A DNA stretch of 30,895 bases from Paramacrobiotus metropolitanus (lineage: Eukaryota > Tardigrada > Eutardigrada > Parachela > Macrobiotidae), in assembly GCF_019649055.1 (NCBI RefSeq), contig NW_026570606.1, positions 1-30,895 on the forward strand, written 5' to 3'. Position numbers and translations under genes: made by a program. The notes beneath the pieces were generated by a model that searched no databases, was not told where the DNA came from, and worked only from the letters and a program-made list of their open reading frames with translations. Numbering within the stretch: position 1 is the stretch's first letter; every line of letters starts with the position of its first letter. Below, in pieces: positions 19,307-29,252 of the stretch.

Positions 19307-20242
19307 CAAGGCAGAGATGGCATCCTGTACCTTTTGGGCGTGTTTTATCACAAAGGGCAATTTTTGATGTTTCGACACTGCTTGGCGGGCTGAAAAGCGA
19401 CAACTTCGACAATGCCCCCATTCAAATTGTAAAGGTACACAGGCGTCAGGCGTATGGAGTTTTGACAGGTGTATTACTTAGCAGGACTAGTTGGGTCACA
19501 GTCCAGGTTTATCACTTTTTTACACTATCAATAAAATTTTTTATCAAATTTCAGTTGCCAGGAAGAATTCTACGGCGGATGCTTCGGGGCGCATTTTTAA
19601 ATAGGTCTGCTTTAAGTCTGAACTAAGTGCAATTTGTAACATGGTCTCAACATCGAAACTTATAGTATAATAGGGGCTGGACACATACGGCAACCATGTA
19701 AAAGTTAAGTAACTATTTGTTTTGTTGACGACTGGCCTATAGTAATTTTTTGTAAAAACTGGCCCAACTTGGCTGCCTAAGGGCTGTGATGACAACATCA
19801 TCGTTGTGCTTCCACAACTACCAAGTTCGCTTAATTTTTCATGAATTTTATATGAACATGAATTGAATAAATATGTATTGTGTATTACTTAAGCTTAAAT
19901 GATTTATAATTACGCAACGACATTTTAAAGAAACAGTTATTATTTAAAGTACTGTTGTTCCACTTTCCAGTAACTGACAAACGGCAAAAATACTGTGCAT
20001 TTAGATAAAAATTGAACGGTGTCGTTGCAAATCGCAAAATATAAATCAGCAATGCTAACGGTAACGCTTTTAAACGGGAATCGAAACATGCAAGAAACAA
20101 TTAGTTTTAACTTTTATGGTGCATCGGTATAACCTTTCTTTTAAAATTCGTGCATACATTCCGTGTTTTTTGAAAGTGTACAGAAGCATTATTCTATCAT
20201 ACTGTACTGTATAACACCTTTATTAAAGTTTACTAGAAGACC

Positions 20243-20259
20243 CCGCGCGAATTGCGCGG
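20243..20259. repeat. GC-rich hairpin CCGCGC/GCGCGG
   Basis: CCGCGC-GAATT-GCGCGG stands out in AT-rich surroundings, directly after TACTAGAAGACC. It could be a transposon end, but no partner end was found. Confidence 0.45.
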
Positions 20260-20735
20260 AATAATTAATGCGATGGACAAAATCATAACCCAGTGCAAAT
20301 AATACCGGTGAAACTGCATAGTTGGCGTTAATATCTACTGGAAATTTGCCTCTCTTTAACTGACTGCAGAGGCGACCTTAAACCAGAAACGCGGAATTTT
20401 TTCCCCAAAAGCGGATAACTTTTTTCTTTGGTTTCCGATCTATTTCTGAATTTCCGGATCAGGAACCAATCATTTACCAAAATTTCGTGCATCTACTGAA
20501 CAGGCTTTCTGTAGTTTATTAGAAGTTGTTCTTCTTTCCAGTTTTGTTGCCGTTCTGCGCTTTTTCAACATGTAAACTATCCGTATTAGTTTATTTACTG
20601 CACTGTATTTTACCACTGTTTATATGTGTAATTTATTTGACCACTAACACCACTTGTGCCCTTCATATCCCAGTTTAACAATCAGTATAATAGCAGAGTA
20701 ATTACTCTACTTGCTACTGCTATTTATTACTGTGC

Positions 20736-21347
20736 CTAACTCCAATGTATTATATCGATAAAACGTTGCCGCGCATGGGGGGTGGATTTTATTGACAAAA
20801 TCCCTGGCGGACGAATTTGTCCACCGGAAACGAACAAACAACTGGACTGCAACCAATAACTACATAGCACAAACTTCAAAAGAACGCCTGCACAGGGCAG
20901 GTACGTCTCCAAACCCCCAAATCGCTCTTGCGATCCGACTGCTGCCATACATTGCGCGAATTCCTCTCGTCTGCGATTATCCAAACTGACATATTTCTCA
21001 TAACACCTGCTGCGCCAGTTGCCTTGCGCTTTAATTACCGCTGCCGATGCTACGAATTTGGCTGCTGCTGTGGCACCACCTCGCCGGAAGGAATGCGTGG
21101 ATAACTTACTGCCGTCGGTTCCGGCATCTGCCAGCGTTTGCTTTAAACAACGGTTGTACACGTGGCACGTTGGCTTCCATCGCACTAGTTTTGAAGAGCG
21201 CTGACCTTGCAGGCCAGAAACAATTGAATGAAAGCTGAAATAAATGGTACCGCGAACAGTGATCCAGCGAAATACGGAGCTTAGAGAATAGATCCTAATA
21301 TCCATCCGGTAGGCTAGGACTGTGTTATGCTGCCAGAAAGTTTTCAT
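20736..21347 (-). pseudogene. Tyrosine-recombinase C-terminal remnant (DIRS/Crypton-like)
   Basis: Tyrosine recombinases cut and rejoin DNA through a Tyr nucleophile; eukaryotic DIRS, Ngaro and Crypton transposons encode them. In this minus-strand frame, residues ~55-133 (about 20949-21185) hold the C-terminal signature. HSFRRGGAT (H85, R88) is the HxxR box, GNW (W111) stands at the His/Trp position, and YEKYV (Y116/Y119) holds the candidate nucleophile. The first catalytic Arg and the N-terminal half are absent: residues 1-50 do not look like this family. The ~65 residues after AQCMAAV look like run-on translation. It is therefore a truncated copy; which transposon class it came from cannot be decided. 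Confidence 0.65.
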
Positions 21348-21954
21348 AGAATTTCGTTGGCTTAATAAGCAATGGTGTTAGCCGTTAGGGATGGCTGTAA
21401 CAGTGATCGTCATTTCGACGACCGTCACTTCGAATAGCACAACGTCGCCCCGTCTCGACGTGCAGCTAACGTATAACTAAACCGTCTTAAGGAAGATCTC
21501 ATTTTTGTAGCAAAACTAGCTCCCGCATAGTACACAACCGTCCCGGAACATCAGGCACGCGAAACGGTATCGTGGTTTTTTATTCGCGTACCAGGATACC
21601 CATGAAAAGATTCGGGACGGATGTACGCTTAGGTACGTCCCGTATTCGCAACGGGTAGATACGAGAACTTGTACAGCCCGGCAGTAGACAAATTAGAATA
21701 AAATTAAGCACATTTTAAGTTACATTTAAAGTTTAAAGCACGGGCTTGAAGTCCTGCCACAATTGAGTCCTCGTTCTTGTCAACAGAGCTTCGGGCAGAA
21801 AAATTGTCGAAAACCGATCTGAGGGTCAGCAGGTTGTGGTCGGTCAGCAACTAAATTGTTGGGATGCAAAACGTAGGTTAGAGAACTGACGTACTACTAT
21901 GTTGGCACCGGTTGTAAAACCAACTTACGCTGTTTTCTCGTTTTCAACCTGAAG
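21348..21954. other. Non-coding spacer
   Basis: No gene seen. GC-rich inverted words such as CCGTCCCG and CGGGACGG (about 21539 and 21613) recur around 21530-21660. Confidence 0.35.
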
Positions 21955-21962
21955 TATATAAG
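21955..21962 (+). promoter_or_regulatory. Possible TATA box
   Basis: TATATAAG lies about 22 nt before TTCATCTTCATG and 40 nt before an ATG (21995). The spacing resembles a core promoter, but the implied 5' leader would be very short. Confidence 0.3.
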
Positions 21963-21994
21963 TCGGTCTGATAGTTCATCTTCATGTTTGAATA

Positions 21995-22242
21995 ATGCTA
22001 AATTTTATTCGTTTCAACGTGAAAAGGCCAATGCTAGAACGCCAGTGGAATGTCTTGCCGGCAGGATTCCTAGAGATCAAGTCGTCGACGAAAATTCTAG
22101 AGTCAAAAAGCCGGTGGAAGTTTCGTAACTTTTCAATTTCATTTACTGTGCAGATTAAAAAACATTTTGCAAGGAAAAGGTATCTTGCACAGATTCGGGA
22201 GCTCCGTTATCAATATAAGCATCGTTATCGGGCCGCATGCAG
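21995..22242 (+). CDS. Possible first exon, basic protein of unknown function
   Basis: An ATG 33 nt past a TATATAAG opens a frame rich in Lys, Arg and aromatics (FTVQIKKHFARKRYLAQIRE). It reaches a strong-looking donor (GCAG|GTATGT at 22242/22243). Reading through instead gives a 97-residue ORF. No domain was recognised and no downstream exon could be assigned. This is a candidate only. Confidence 0.25.
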
Positions 22243-23454
22243 GTATGTGTTTTGTTCCGTTGGCAGCTTGCGCAGAACGCGCGGATGAGTTCTTGAGAAT
22301 ACCTGAGCTACGCTAAAGAGACACAAGAGGTATCTTACGACGGCACTGCGGCAACACTCAAATGTAATCTAGTCCGATACCATTGAAACTTTTCTTGGAA
22401 AGAGTCGCAATATCTGAATGTAGACTGGCCCAGTTAACCAGGACGAAAGATTCCAACACGCGGAGACACACAGAAACCGCTTTTATTAACGCATTCCAGG
22501 ACTGTACTCTAGGGATTAGACGATCTAGAGTGTAGCGACTGTAGCCTCTAGAGTACAGTGTTGCGCATTCTTACGGCAGAAGCGGCTATATCACAAACTA
22601 TTCTTCACACACAGCACAGCAGCCGCTGCGTGTTGATTTTAGGAAAATTGGCATATGAAAAATTTTGCGAAAACAGATAACCGTTAAGCGGCGTCAACCG
22701 CAGTTCATAACTAGGTTCGCAAATCATCTTGAAGACGCCATTAAATTCAGAAATGATAAGCTGGTTGCAATCGCAAACTTTCACGCTGAAATTTAACTGC
22801 GGTAGTGTTGAACTGAAGGCATGTATGTTGTTTTGGCATTGTGTTTCTTCCATATTTTGTTAGCTTGTTTACCGGCCCAGTTATTCTTGTTTATTGTCGT
22901 TGACTGTTTGCTTGCCGAACCTTGAAGGATGTTTGAGAAATAACAGTAGAAGAAATTTGGTTAGAGACAAATACTGCATGCTTGTAACTACTTTTTGTAT
23001 TTGTTTTTAAACTTGTTCAAAGATGATGATAAATTTGCTGTCCGTCCGGCGGTTATTGCCACTATATGCATATACACACGATTGTATGATTTACCAGATG
23101 TGATTTTCTTACCTAACAATGCTAATGAGAGTTTTTAAAAGATCACTTGCTAACTTGTAGATTATCTTTCCCGCTTAAATTTTTTTACCTACCTGCGTAT
23201 ATCATCTGCAGTGTATACGTATGTAAAAGTGCAGTGACGAAAAGAAGTACGCATACATGCAGGGACAGACAGATCGTGGCAAAGTGGATAACTAACCATA
23301 ATTTAACAATTACCATGTTCCTCGTACGACGGTATCCGAACATTCTACTATTTATATACTATCAGTATCACTGTATCAGTCCGATTAAACAAACATCTGC
23401 AGTGGTTAGGCAGTGCAATAGATGACGCTTTTCGGTATATTGCCTTCTGCCGTT
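22243..23454. other. Non-coding DNA
   Basis: No gene recognised. Contains the 12-bp inverted repeat at 22501-22559. Confidence 0.4.
22501..22559. repeat. 12-bp inverted repeat, 35-nt spacer
   Basis: ACTGTACTCTAG (22501-22512) and CTAGAGTACAGT (22548-22559) are perfect inverted copies. The spacer contains another GATCTAGAG, so alternative pairings exist. Confidence 0.65.
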
Positions 23455-23595
23455 CGATGGCTTCGGCCAACGCCGCGTCCGATCGTTTCGGCTGCGTTAC
23501 ATTTCGGCCGCACATAATCATTTCGGCCAACGTAAAATTTGTACGAGGTTTACTTCTGCCGACACTTGTTTCGGCAACAGCATATCTCGGCCATC
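23455..23595. repeat. Degenerate TTTCGGC(C) repeat cluster
   Basis: CTTCGGCC (23461), then TTTCGGC at 23486, 23502, 23521 and 23569, then CTCGGCC (23586), occur in 140 bp, several followed by AACG or GCGT. Spacing is irregular (16-48 bp). Confidence 0.5.
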
Positions 23596-23880
23596 TTTGA
23601 TTTCTTAAGTTTACTAGTTTTGGAAGTATTTCTAGGTTTTCTTAGGTTTCTTAGGTTTTTCAGGTTTCTAAGAATTTCTCGGGCTTGCCTTTGTTTTCGT
23701 GTTTTTCTAGGACGCTTTTTTCACTCTTAGGTTTCTTATGTTAATCTTTAGTTTTTTAGGTTTTATACTTAGGTTTTTGGAAGTTATTCTTCGGCTTGTG
23801 AGAATGTTCTTAGCTTATGTTTCTGAGGATAATCTTAGATTTCTTAGATTTATTGGTCTTCGCGCTCGTGACGGTGGGCT
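23596..23880. repeat. T-rich degenerate TTTCTTAGG repeat
   Basis: About 285 bp of TTTCTTAGGTTT-like units, for example CTTAGGTTTCTTAGGTTTTT at about 23638. It resembles TTAGG telomere repeats only superficially because units vary widely. The Phe/Leu/Arg-rich open frame over it is a by-product. Confidence 0.6.
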
Positions 23881-24123
23881 TCGTACAACCGCCCTTTGCT
23901 TCTGAGGTTTCTTACGGTAACGGTAAGTGGCTGACCTCTAATGCTCATGATCACTTTATTAGTTTTGTTAGATTTTTCATCGTTACACGGAGAGATGTTA
24001 AACCAAGGTGTGTTCGTTAGTCCAAAAGGCAGCGTAGCAACACCAGGGACATTCATCGTCCATTTACTACGGGCACAATAATAATCGCACATTCACGACG
24101 CATTCGTACATCGCCGCACATCT

Positions 24124-24910
24124 TGACTAAGGAGACTACAGTGGACTTTACAGAAACAATGTGGGACTACGGAGACTACATGAGACTACGGATACCACAT
24201 AAGACTACGGATACTACGTGAGATTAATGAGACTACATGTGACTACGGAGACTACATAAGACTACGGAGACTACGGAAGACTGCGGAAGACTACAGTGGA
24301 CTACGGAGACTACAGTGGACTACGGAGACTACATAAGACTACGAAGAGTACATAAGACTACGGAGACTACATGAGACTACGGAGGCTACATGAGACTACA
24401 GTGGACTACGGAGACTACATAAGACTATGAGACTACATGAGACTACGGAAGACTACAGTGGACTACGGAGACTACGGAGACTACAGTGGATTACGGAGAC
24501 TACATAAGACTACGGAAAGTACATAAGACTACGGAGACTACATGAGACTGCGGAGACTACATGAGACTACAGTGGACTACGGAGACTACATAAGACTATG
24601 AGACTACATGAGACTACGGAGACTGCATGAGACTACATGAGACTACGGAGACTACAGTGGACTACGGAGACTACACGGGACTACGGAGACTACACGGGAC
24701 TATGGGGACTACGTGCGGCTACGGAGACTACAGGGACTACGGAAACTACAGTGGACTACTTTGACTATATTAACTGCAGTGAACTACCGCAAATTCAGTG
24801 GAGCAAGCTGTCTTGTAGTGTCATTCAGGTGCGCATGCTGTCAAGGTTACAAAAGTTCTGACGATAGAGACTACACCCGACTACGCAGTCTGAAAGTGAC
24901 TACTGCACTA
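24124..24910 (+). repeat. Minisatellite array B, GACTAC units on the plus strand
   Basis: GACTAC units separated by linkers GGA, ATGA, ATAA, AGTG and GGAA fill 24124 to about 24780 and degenerate to about 24910. A higher-order unit (GACTACGGA-GACTACATAA...ATGA...AGTG) repeats at about 180 bp. It is the same core as array A in opposite orientation, but with different linker sets, so the two arrays have turned over independently. Confidence 0.9.
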
Positions 24911-24921
24911 CGAACCGATAA

Positions 24922-24959
24922 TGTGATCCAGAAAATGGTCGTGTACGAACTGTGCCATA
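24922..24959 (+). repeat. Outer flank of minisatellite array B
   Basis: Inverted counterpart of 17956-17993 (36 of 38 positions identical by eye). Both copies can be read as peptide VIQK(I/M).VYELCH, but stops on either side make coding unlikely. Confidence 0.8.
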
Positions 24960-25457
24960 GGTGCAGAAATCGCCAAAGTTAGTCGTATTCTGGCACTGTA
25001 TTATATAATTCCACTCCATAGTTTCATGGTGTGATTGTGCTTCGTCACCAATGTCACTAATGTATGTACACTGCTTCGGCACTGATGTATATGTTATACA
25101 TTATTTCGCATCGTCATGGTGTACTGTATAATTATGTAGTATGCCATGTCCCAAAAGTTTGCTTGATTGACTGAAAGGAACTGCTATTTGATACCGCAAA
25201 AAGAAAGGTCCACATAAGGTAATGAAAAATGGTACCGGCATCGTAAAACTTTCCCAGAAAGCATGTTCCACATACAGAATAGCCTAAGGCTGCAGTCGTT
25301 CAGTCATAAATGTGCGGTATTAATAGCGGGTTTTCTGTCTGCTTGAGCAAGGCTACCGTTTTCAATAGTGTGCTTAAAAAGGTTCCTAATGTGAGGAGTG
25401 GTTTCAGGTTTGATAGTTAGAAATATATGCGAATGCAGTAGTGATCTTTTATCCACT
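24960..25457. other. Upstream region of the LRR gene
   Basis: Non-coding; no clear TATA box or other promoter motif was recognised. The frame is open from 25398, but the signal-peptide Met at 25458 is the better start. Confidence 0.35.
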
Positions 25458-27379
25458 ATGAAATTTGCTTGGATAGTAGTGATTCTGCCGGTTCTCCACG
25501 TGTGGGCACAAGCAACCGCAAGACGCCATAAGGCGGCGATGCCCCACTTTCCCCAAGACGACCTCTGTGAGGAATTCACGTTCAGCAACGACACGTATTC
25601 AAAATGTCAGGCAATGACCGAATCGTTCAACGCCAGTGCTCTTCCCGATAATATTGCCATACTTACCCTGGACAATATCTATACCGAGTCGTATCCAGAG
25701 GATATTCCAACCCTGCCGCACTGGTCGCATTTGCAGTCACTGGGGTTCTTCACATTCATTTTCAACGATACCGCTGCCATCAAGTCAATTCTCGCCAATG
25801 TCAAAAGTTCGTTACTAATCTTGAAATTTTACCGCGGTCAGCTGCTGTCTTTAGATGCGAGGATGTTCCAGGGTTTTGATAGTTTATTGTTCCTGCAAGT
25901 AACAAACACCGGCTTGGGTCATCTCGCACCGGGAGTGTTCGATGGAACGCCGGCACTGAAAGCGCTGATTCTGACAGAGAACCAACTGACGGAGTTTGAT
26001 TTATCGATTTTGCCAGCCCGTCTTGAGGTGAGCATACGGTCTGGTTATTGACCCTCTTTAAGCGAAGTGACCTCGTAAAGGCGCCGTGCAAAGCCAAACC
26101 TTTAAACGCGTTCCTGACTATATTGCTAGAGTGCCTTCTAGGCTAGTTCTAGCCTTCTTCAGCCTGATGACACATAAACTTCAAGATTAGAAGATTAGCT
26201 AGTTCATCATCACAGTTTTAATTCACCATGTTTTGCTAGACAATGTCCACACTTCTGAATCAATTCACCCACTTGAATGTAGCGCGCATAAGCGATTTTG
26301 GAACAAAGTGCATCCACGTGAATCATTGCCCGCAAAACGCAGTGACCTACTGCACTATTACACCGTACCTTAAAAAGTTTTATACTCACATGTTTTTCAA
26401 CATGTGGTAACTTATGTATAGTTATATTAAACGTTTTAAGAAAATGGTCACCGGCGCCCCTTGGGGCGTGTTATAGAATGAACAGCCGTGATCAATAGAT
26501 CGCATTTCTATGTGTCTGTAACACAGAAAGTCACACGAATAGAGGTAGCCAATAACCATAATTATATGGATATACGAGTACTGGAAAAAAGTGACCACGT
26601 GCTGAGATATGGCGAACGGCGAAGTACAATACAGCTTACAATAGTACGGTATGAGCGGTACTGTAAGCAAAATGTGCGAAAATGCGAGTTGTGAACGCGA
26701 TGGTTCGACGTACGCGTGGGTGCACTGTACTGTACATAATTTGTCAAAGTATGTACAGTACAAATGACCAACGTATATCTTGTTTTAAACAAGAGAACTC
26801 TGCGAACGTTGGTACACTCAGACATTGTACATATTTACGCAGTTACGCAACAGCAGAACGTGATGTGGTATTATAAGCCGGTAAGCCCTGCATTTATAAT
26901 ACCACATCACTTTTCTTACAGCTCAAAGTGGAAAATGCTCCGTTTTTTCACAATCAGTGTGCTATATTTAGGATCTAAATGTGAAATGGAACTTAATCAC
27001 TACGCTCAAGACATCCTCACCGCTGAATCTTCCGCATCTGCGTGCAGCCAATTTCGAAGTGAACAACATAACTACACTGCCAGGCGAGCTAATCGGTTTC
27101 CTGTACAACGTCACAACCAGAATATTTCTGTCCTTCAGTGGCTCTTTGATAACAAACAGAGATCTTTGCGCCAGTCAGCATCTGTTACCTCTTCTGCAGT
27201 TAGTGCATGATCGAGAGTATTTTATGGACATTACAATCACTTGCGGCTCGGCACAGGAGCCAATGTGTGATCCTTTCAAGGTTCACCCAAAGGCCAAGGC
27301 GGATTTCCGGTGTCAGGACTGCTTTACTGCGTTTCTTCATGGAGCATTGGCAAGCGCTTATGAAATCTGCCAGAATTGA
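25458..27379 (+). CDS. Secreted leucine-rich-repeat protein, two exons
   Basis: Exon 1 is 25458-26027, then a GT-AG intron 26028-26971 (phase 0), then exon 2 26972-27379; the product is 325 residues. I chose the Met at 25458 because it starts a signal peptide (MKFAWIVVILPVLHVWAQA). The splice joins RLE to DLNVKWN, completing an LRR. N-terminal Cys (LCEEF, SKCQ) fit an N-cap. About five LRRs follow, with LxxLxLxxNxL spacing (ALKALILTENQLTEF; HLRAANFEVNNITTL). The C-terminus has a cysteine-rich cap (MCDPF, RCQDCF, EICQN) and no transmembrane segment or GPI signal. Five N-glycosylation sequons support secretion. The exon-2 acceptor (TATATTTAG) has a weak pyrimidine tract. The ligand is unknown; extracellular LRR proteins usually bind proteins in adhesion or immunity. 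Confidence 0.75.
26860..26910. repeat. 17-bp perfect inverted repeat in the LRR-gene intron
   Basis: GTGATGTGGTATTATAA (26860-26876) and its exact inverse (26894-26910) flank a 17-nt loop, 61 bp before the 3' splice site. In the pre-mRNA it would form a hairpin close to the acceptor. Confidence 0.8.
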
Positions 27380-27999
27380 CCTACAGTAATCGGTAACACA
27401 TGATGCTATCAGATCCGAATTTCTTAGCGGTTTGTGGGTGGAGATATCTCTCTGGAATAGCGCTTCAATGAACAGTGGAGCTTAATTAGAAGAATCTTTA
27501 GCAGCCCTAAAAGATTTCTTGAACCATGTGTTGTTTTTTCCTTTGAGCAAAAGCTAGAATGCAGAATTATAACCCATACTTTGGGATACTGGATGGCGAT
27601 GCGCTGCCCAATGCGAGTTGATCTTTTTCTACGCACAGGGCAAAAAATGCCATTGTGCATTATGGTCCATCTGAGATACAATGTCGTTGACGGCGTAACA
27701 GGTGATCTGTAATCAGCGGCAAATTTAATGACCTTGCACAAATCTTGAAATAATTTTAAAATAAACAGCTGAGGTGGAAAGTGAGTAATAAATATAAAAA
27801 GGTTCGTTCGCAACTGCCAGTAAACATAGATAACGGATTTAAAGGCAGTGCCGGAAAAGGTTGTGGACGGATCGAATCATTGAAAGGTAGTGAATGGAAT
27901 AAAAAGTCCGTAATGTTTTGTTGGTTTCCTTCGTGTTCAACAATGATTATACTACGGTTACAATTTCAAAAACAACCAAAATCATTCCCTTCCTCAAAT
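27380..27999. other. Downstream region of the LRR gene
   Basis: Non-coding. AATAAA at 27760-27765 lies 380 bp past the stop and could be its poly(A) signal. No other feature seen. Confidence 0.35.
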
Positions 28000-28227
28000 T
28001 TATTTCTGCCCGGCAAAGTGCCTAAAGGCTAAAACTGCGGCAGCGTTTCTCTTCATTATCGCTAAACTAATGCGCTGCTTCAAGAAGGCGGTAGATCGGC
28101 TTTCTCCGGTCTTTTCCCGAATCAGGCGTCCAATGAAACTGACAATGTTTTTCGCGGCTTCTCCGAGCACTCCCAGCGTTTCCACTGCAAAGGGTAGAAC
28201 AGCTACTGTTCGCCGAGGAAGCAGTAT
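28000..28227 (-). pseudogene. LINE-like retrotransposon, C-terminal end of the RT ORF
   Basis: The minus-strand reading has VAVLPFAVETLGVLGE, then IGRLIREKTGE, then STAFLKQRISLAIMKRNAAA before a stop at 28000-28002. The pattern ..P.AVETLG..G......IGR.I...TGE.RST.FL.QR.S.AI.RGNA is what I know from the extreme C-terminus of RT-domain ORFs of invertebrate non-LTR elements (general knowledge, not a search). An in-frame TAA (28228-28230) cuts it off upstream, so only ~75 residues remain. 5'-truncation is typical of LINE insertions. Confidence 0.5.
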
Positions 28228-28230
28228 TTA

Positions 28231-28810
28231 CTTCGCTTCCGATTTTCGCTTTGGACCCTTTAAGATATGACTACGAAAAAAAAGTTGTGCATAAGGTGAC
28301 ACACTAAAATATTAATAATGAAATTGCTATGTGATTACAGGTCAGCCGATGAGCCGGGGTTTACCTGCATGTAAAGCAAGCGCCACACGAAAGCAGTCTA
28401 TTCCGAATTACAGGGTTTTAACTAACAAAATTTTATTTGAAGTGTAGAATGAGGCGCATGGGCCACGTTTTATCGCGAATGGACAACGGATATGAGTAAC
28501 CCAACCGTCCCAACGGAAAGTGGGGTTGGCGGAGATATCCCGCTAACTCTTACTAACAAGCTAGATTATCCGCACTTCTTTTCACTTCGTGATGGTGACC
28601 ACTCCGTTCAAAACCGTTCACTTCGTGGTACACCCTGTAGCTGTCCACGTATAGAAGCTTTTTTTTAAAAAAATACGTGCCACCCGAACCCGAGCATGGT
28701 AATTATGCAATCGAGACCGATTCCAAAAGAATGACAGTTGTACCACTGTAAAGATACAAGCTGCATTACTCAATGATTCATTGCTCTCGCGTATTAGATT
28801 ATGTCCATTT
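28231..28810. other. Non-coding DNA
   Basis: No gene recognised. May contain more of the decayed LINE upstream of its last open segment, but no motif could be followed. Confidence 0.3.
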
Positions 28811-29060
28811 ATCGACAGTAAAATGTCAGTCGATTATGTGGATGTCAAATTATTTCCGCGCTGATAGCACTAATAGTTAATCATATGTGTTCTTAACTAT
28901 AAGTAATATTATGTATTACTATTACTATTACTCATATCTGTACGTGCACGGTATTTACTACCGGAATAGATAACATAGTGAATTTACTTTGAACTCTTTG
29001 GACGATAAGCAGGCGGCAGTCCTAACATTACCGGGAAAAAACGATGTACGAGTAAATAAT
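28811..29060 (+). promoter_or_regulatory. Upstream region of gene C, homologous to that of gene A
   Basis: Collinear with 11430-11760, with the GACGATAAGCAGGC motif at 29001-29014. The homology begins about 440 bp before the gene C start codon, against about 520 bp for gene A. Confidence 0.45.
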
Positions 29061-29252
29061 ACTTAACACCGAACACGCCGTCGCAGCGATCACTTTTGCA
29101 GTTCTATATGTGATATGCGTTGCAGATTAACGTAAATTGGATTATACTCAGCTCGAGCGATCTCATACTTCTTGATACTACCATTTTCCGGAAGTTTCCG
29201 TCGTAGTGATATTTTTAAAAGCTGCGGGAACTTTTTCAGCAACCGGTTCACC

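Larger units (their letters stand above)
18976..20735. other. Non-coding DNA between array A and the recombinase remnant
   Basis: About 1.8 kb, AT-rich, no recognisable gene. Contains a perfect 15-bp inverted repeat (19265-19306) and a GC-rich hairpin (20243-20259). Confidence 0.45.

Noticed and set aside
23596-23880. Interstitial telomere (TTAGG)n
   Set aside because: No two consecutive perfect TTAGG units; spacing and sequence vary too much.
24637-24982. Open frames at the end of array B ending in YELCHRC
   Set aside because: They combine repeat translation with the 38-bp flank; the same peptide in the array A flank is framed by different stops, so DNA homology explains it better than coding.
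28340-28405. Hammerhead-ribozyme-like words: CCGATGAG, then CGAAA, then GTC
   Set aside because: The core is CCGATGA rather than CTGATGA, stem II cannot be drawn convincingly and no stem III loop exists between CGAAA and GTC.
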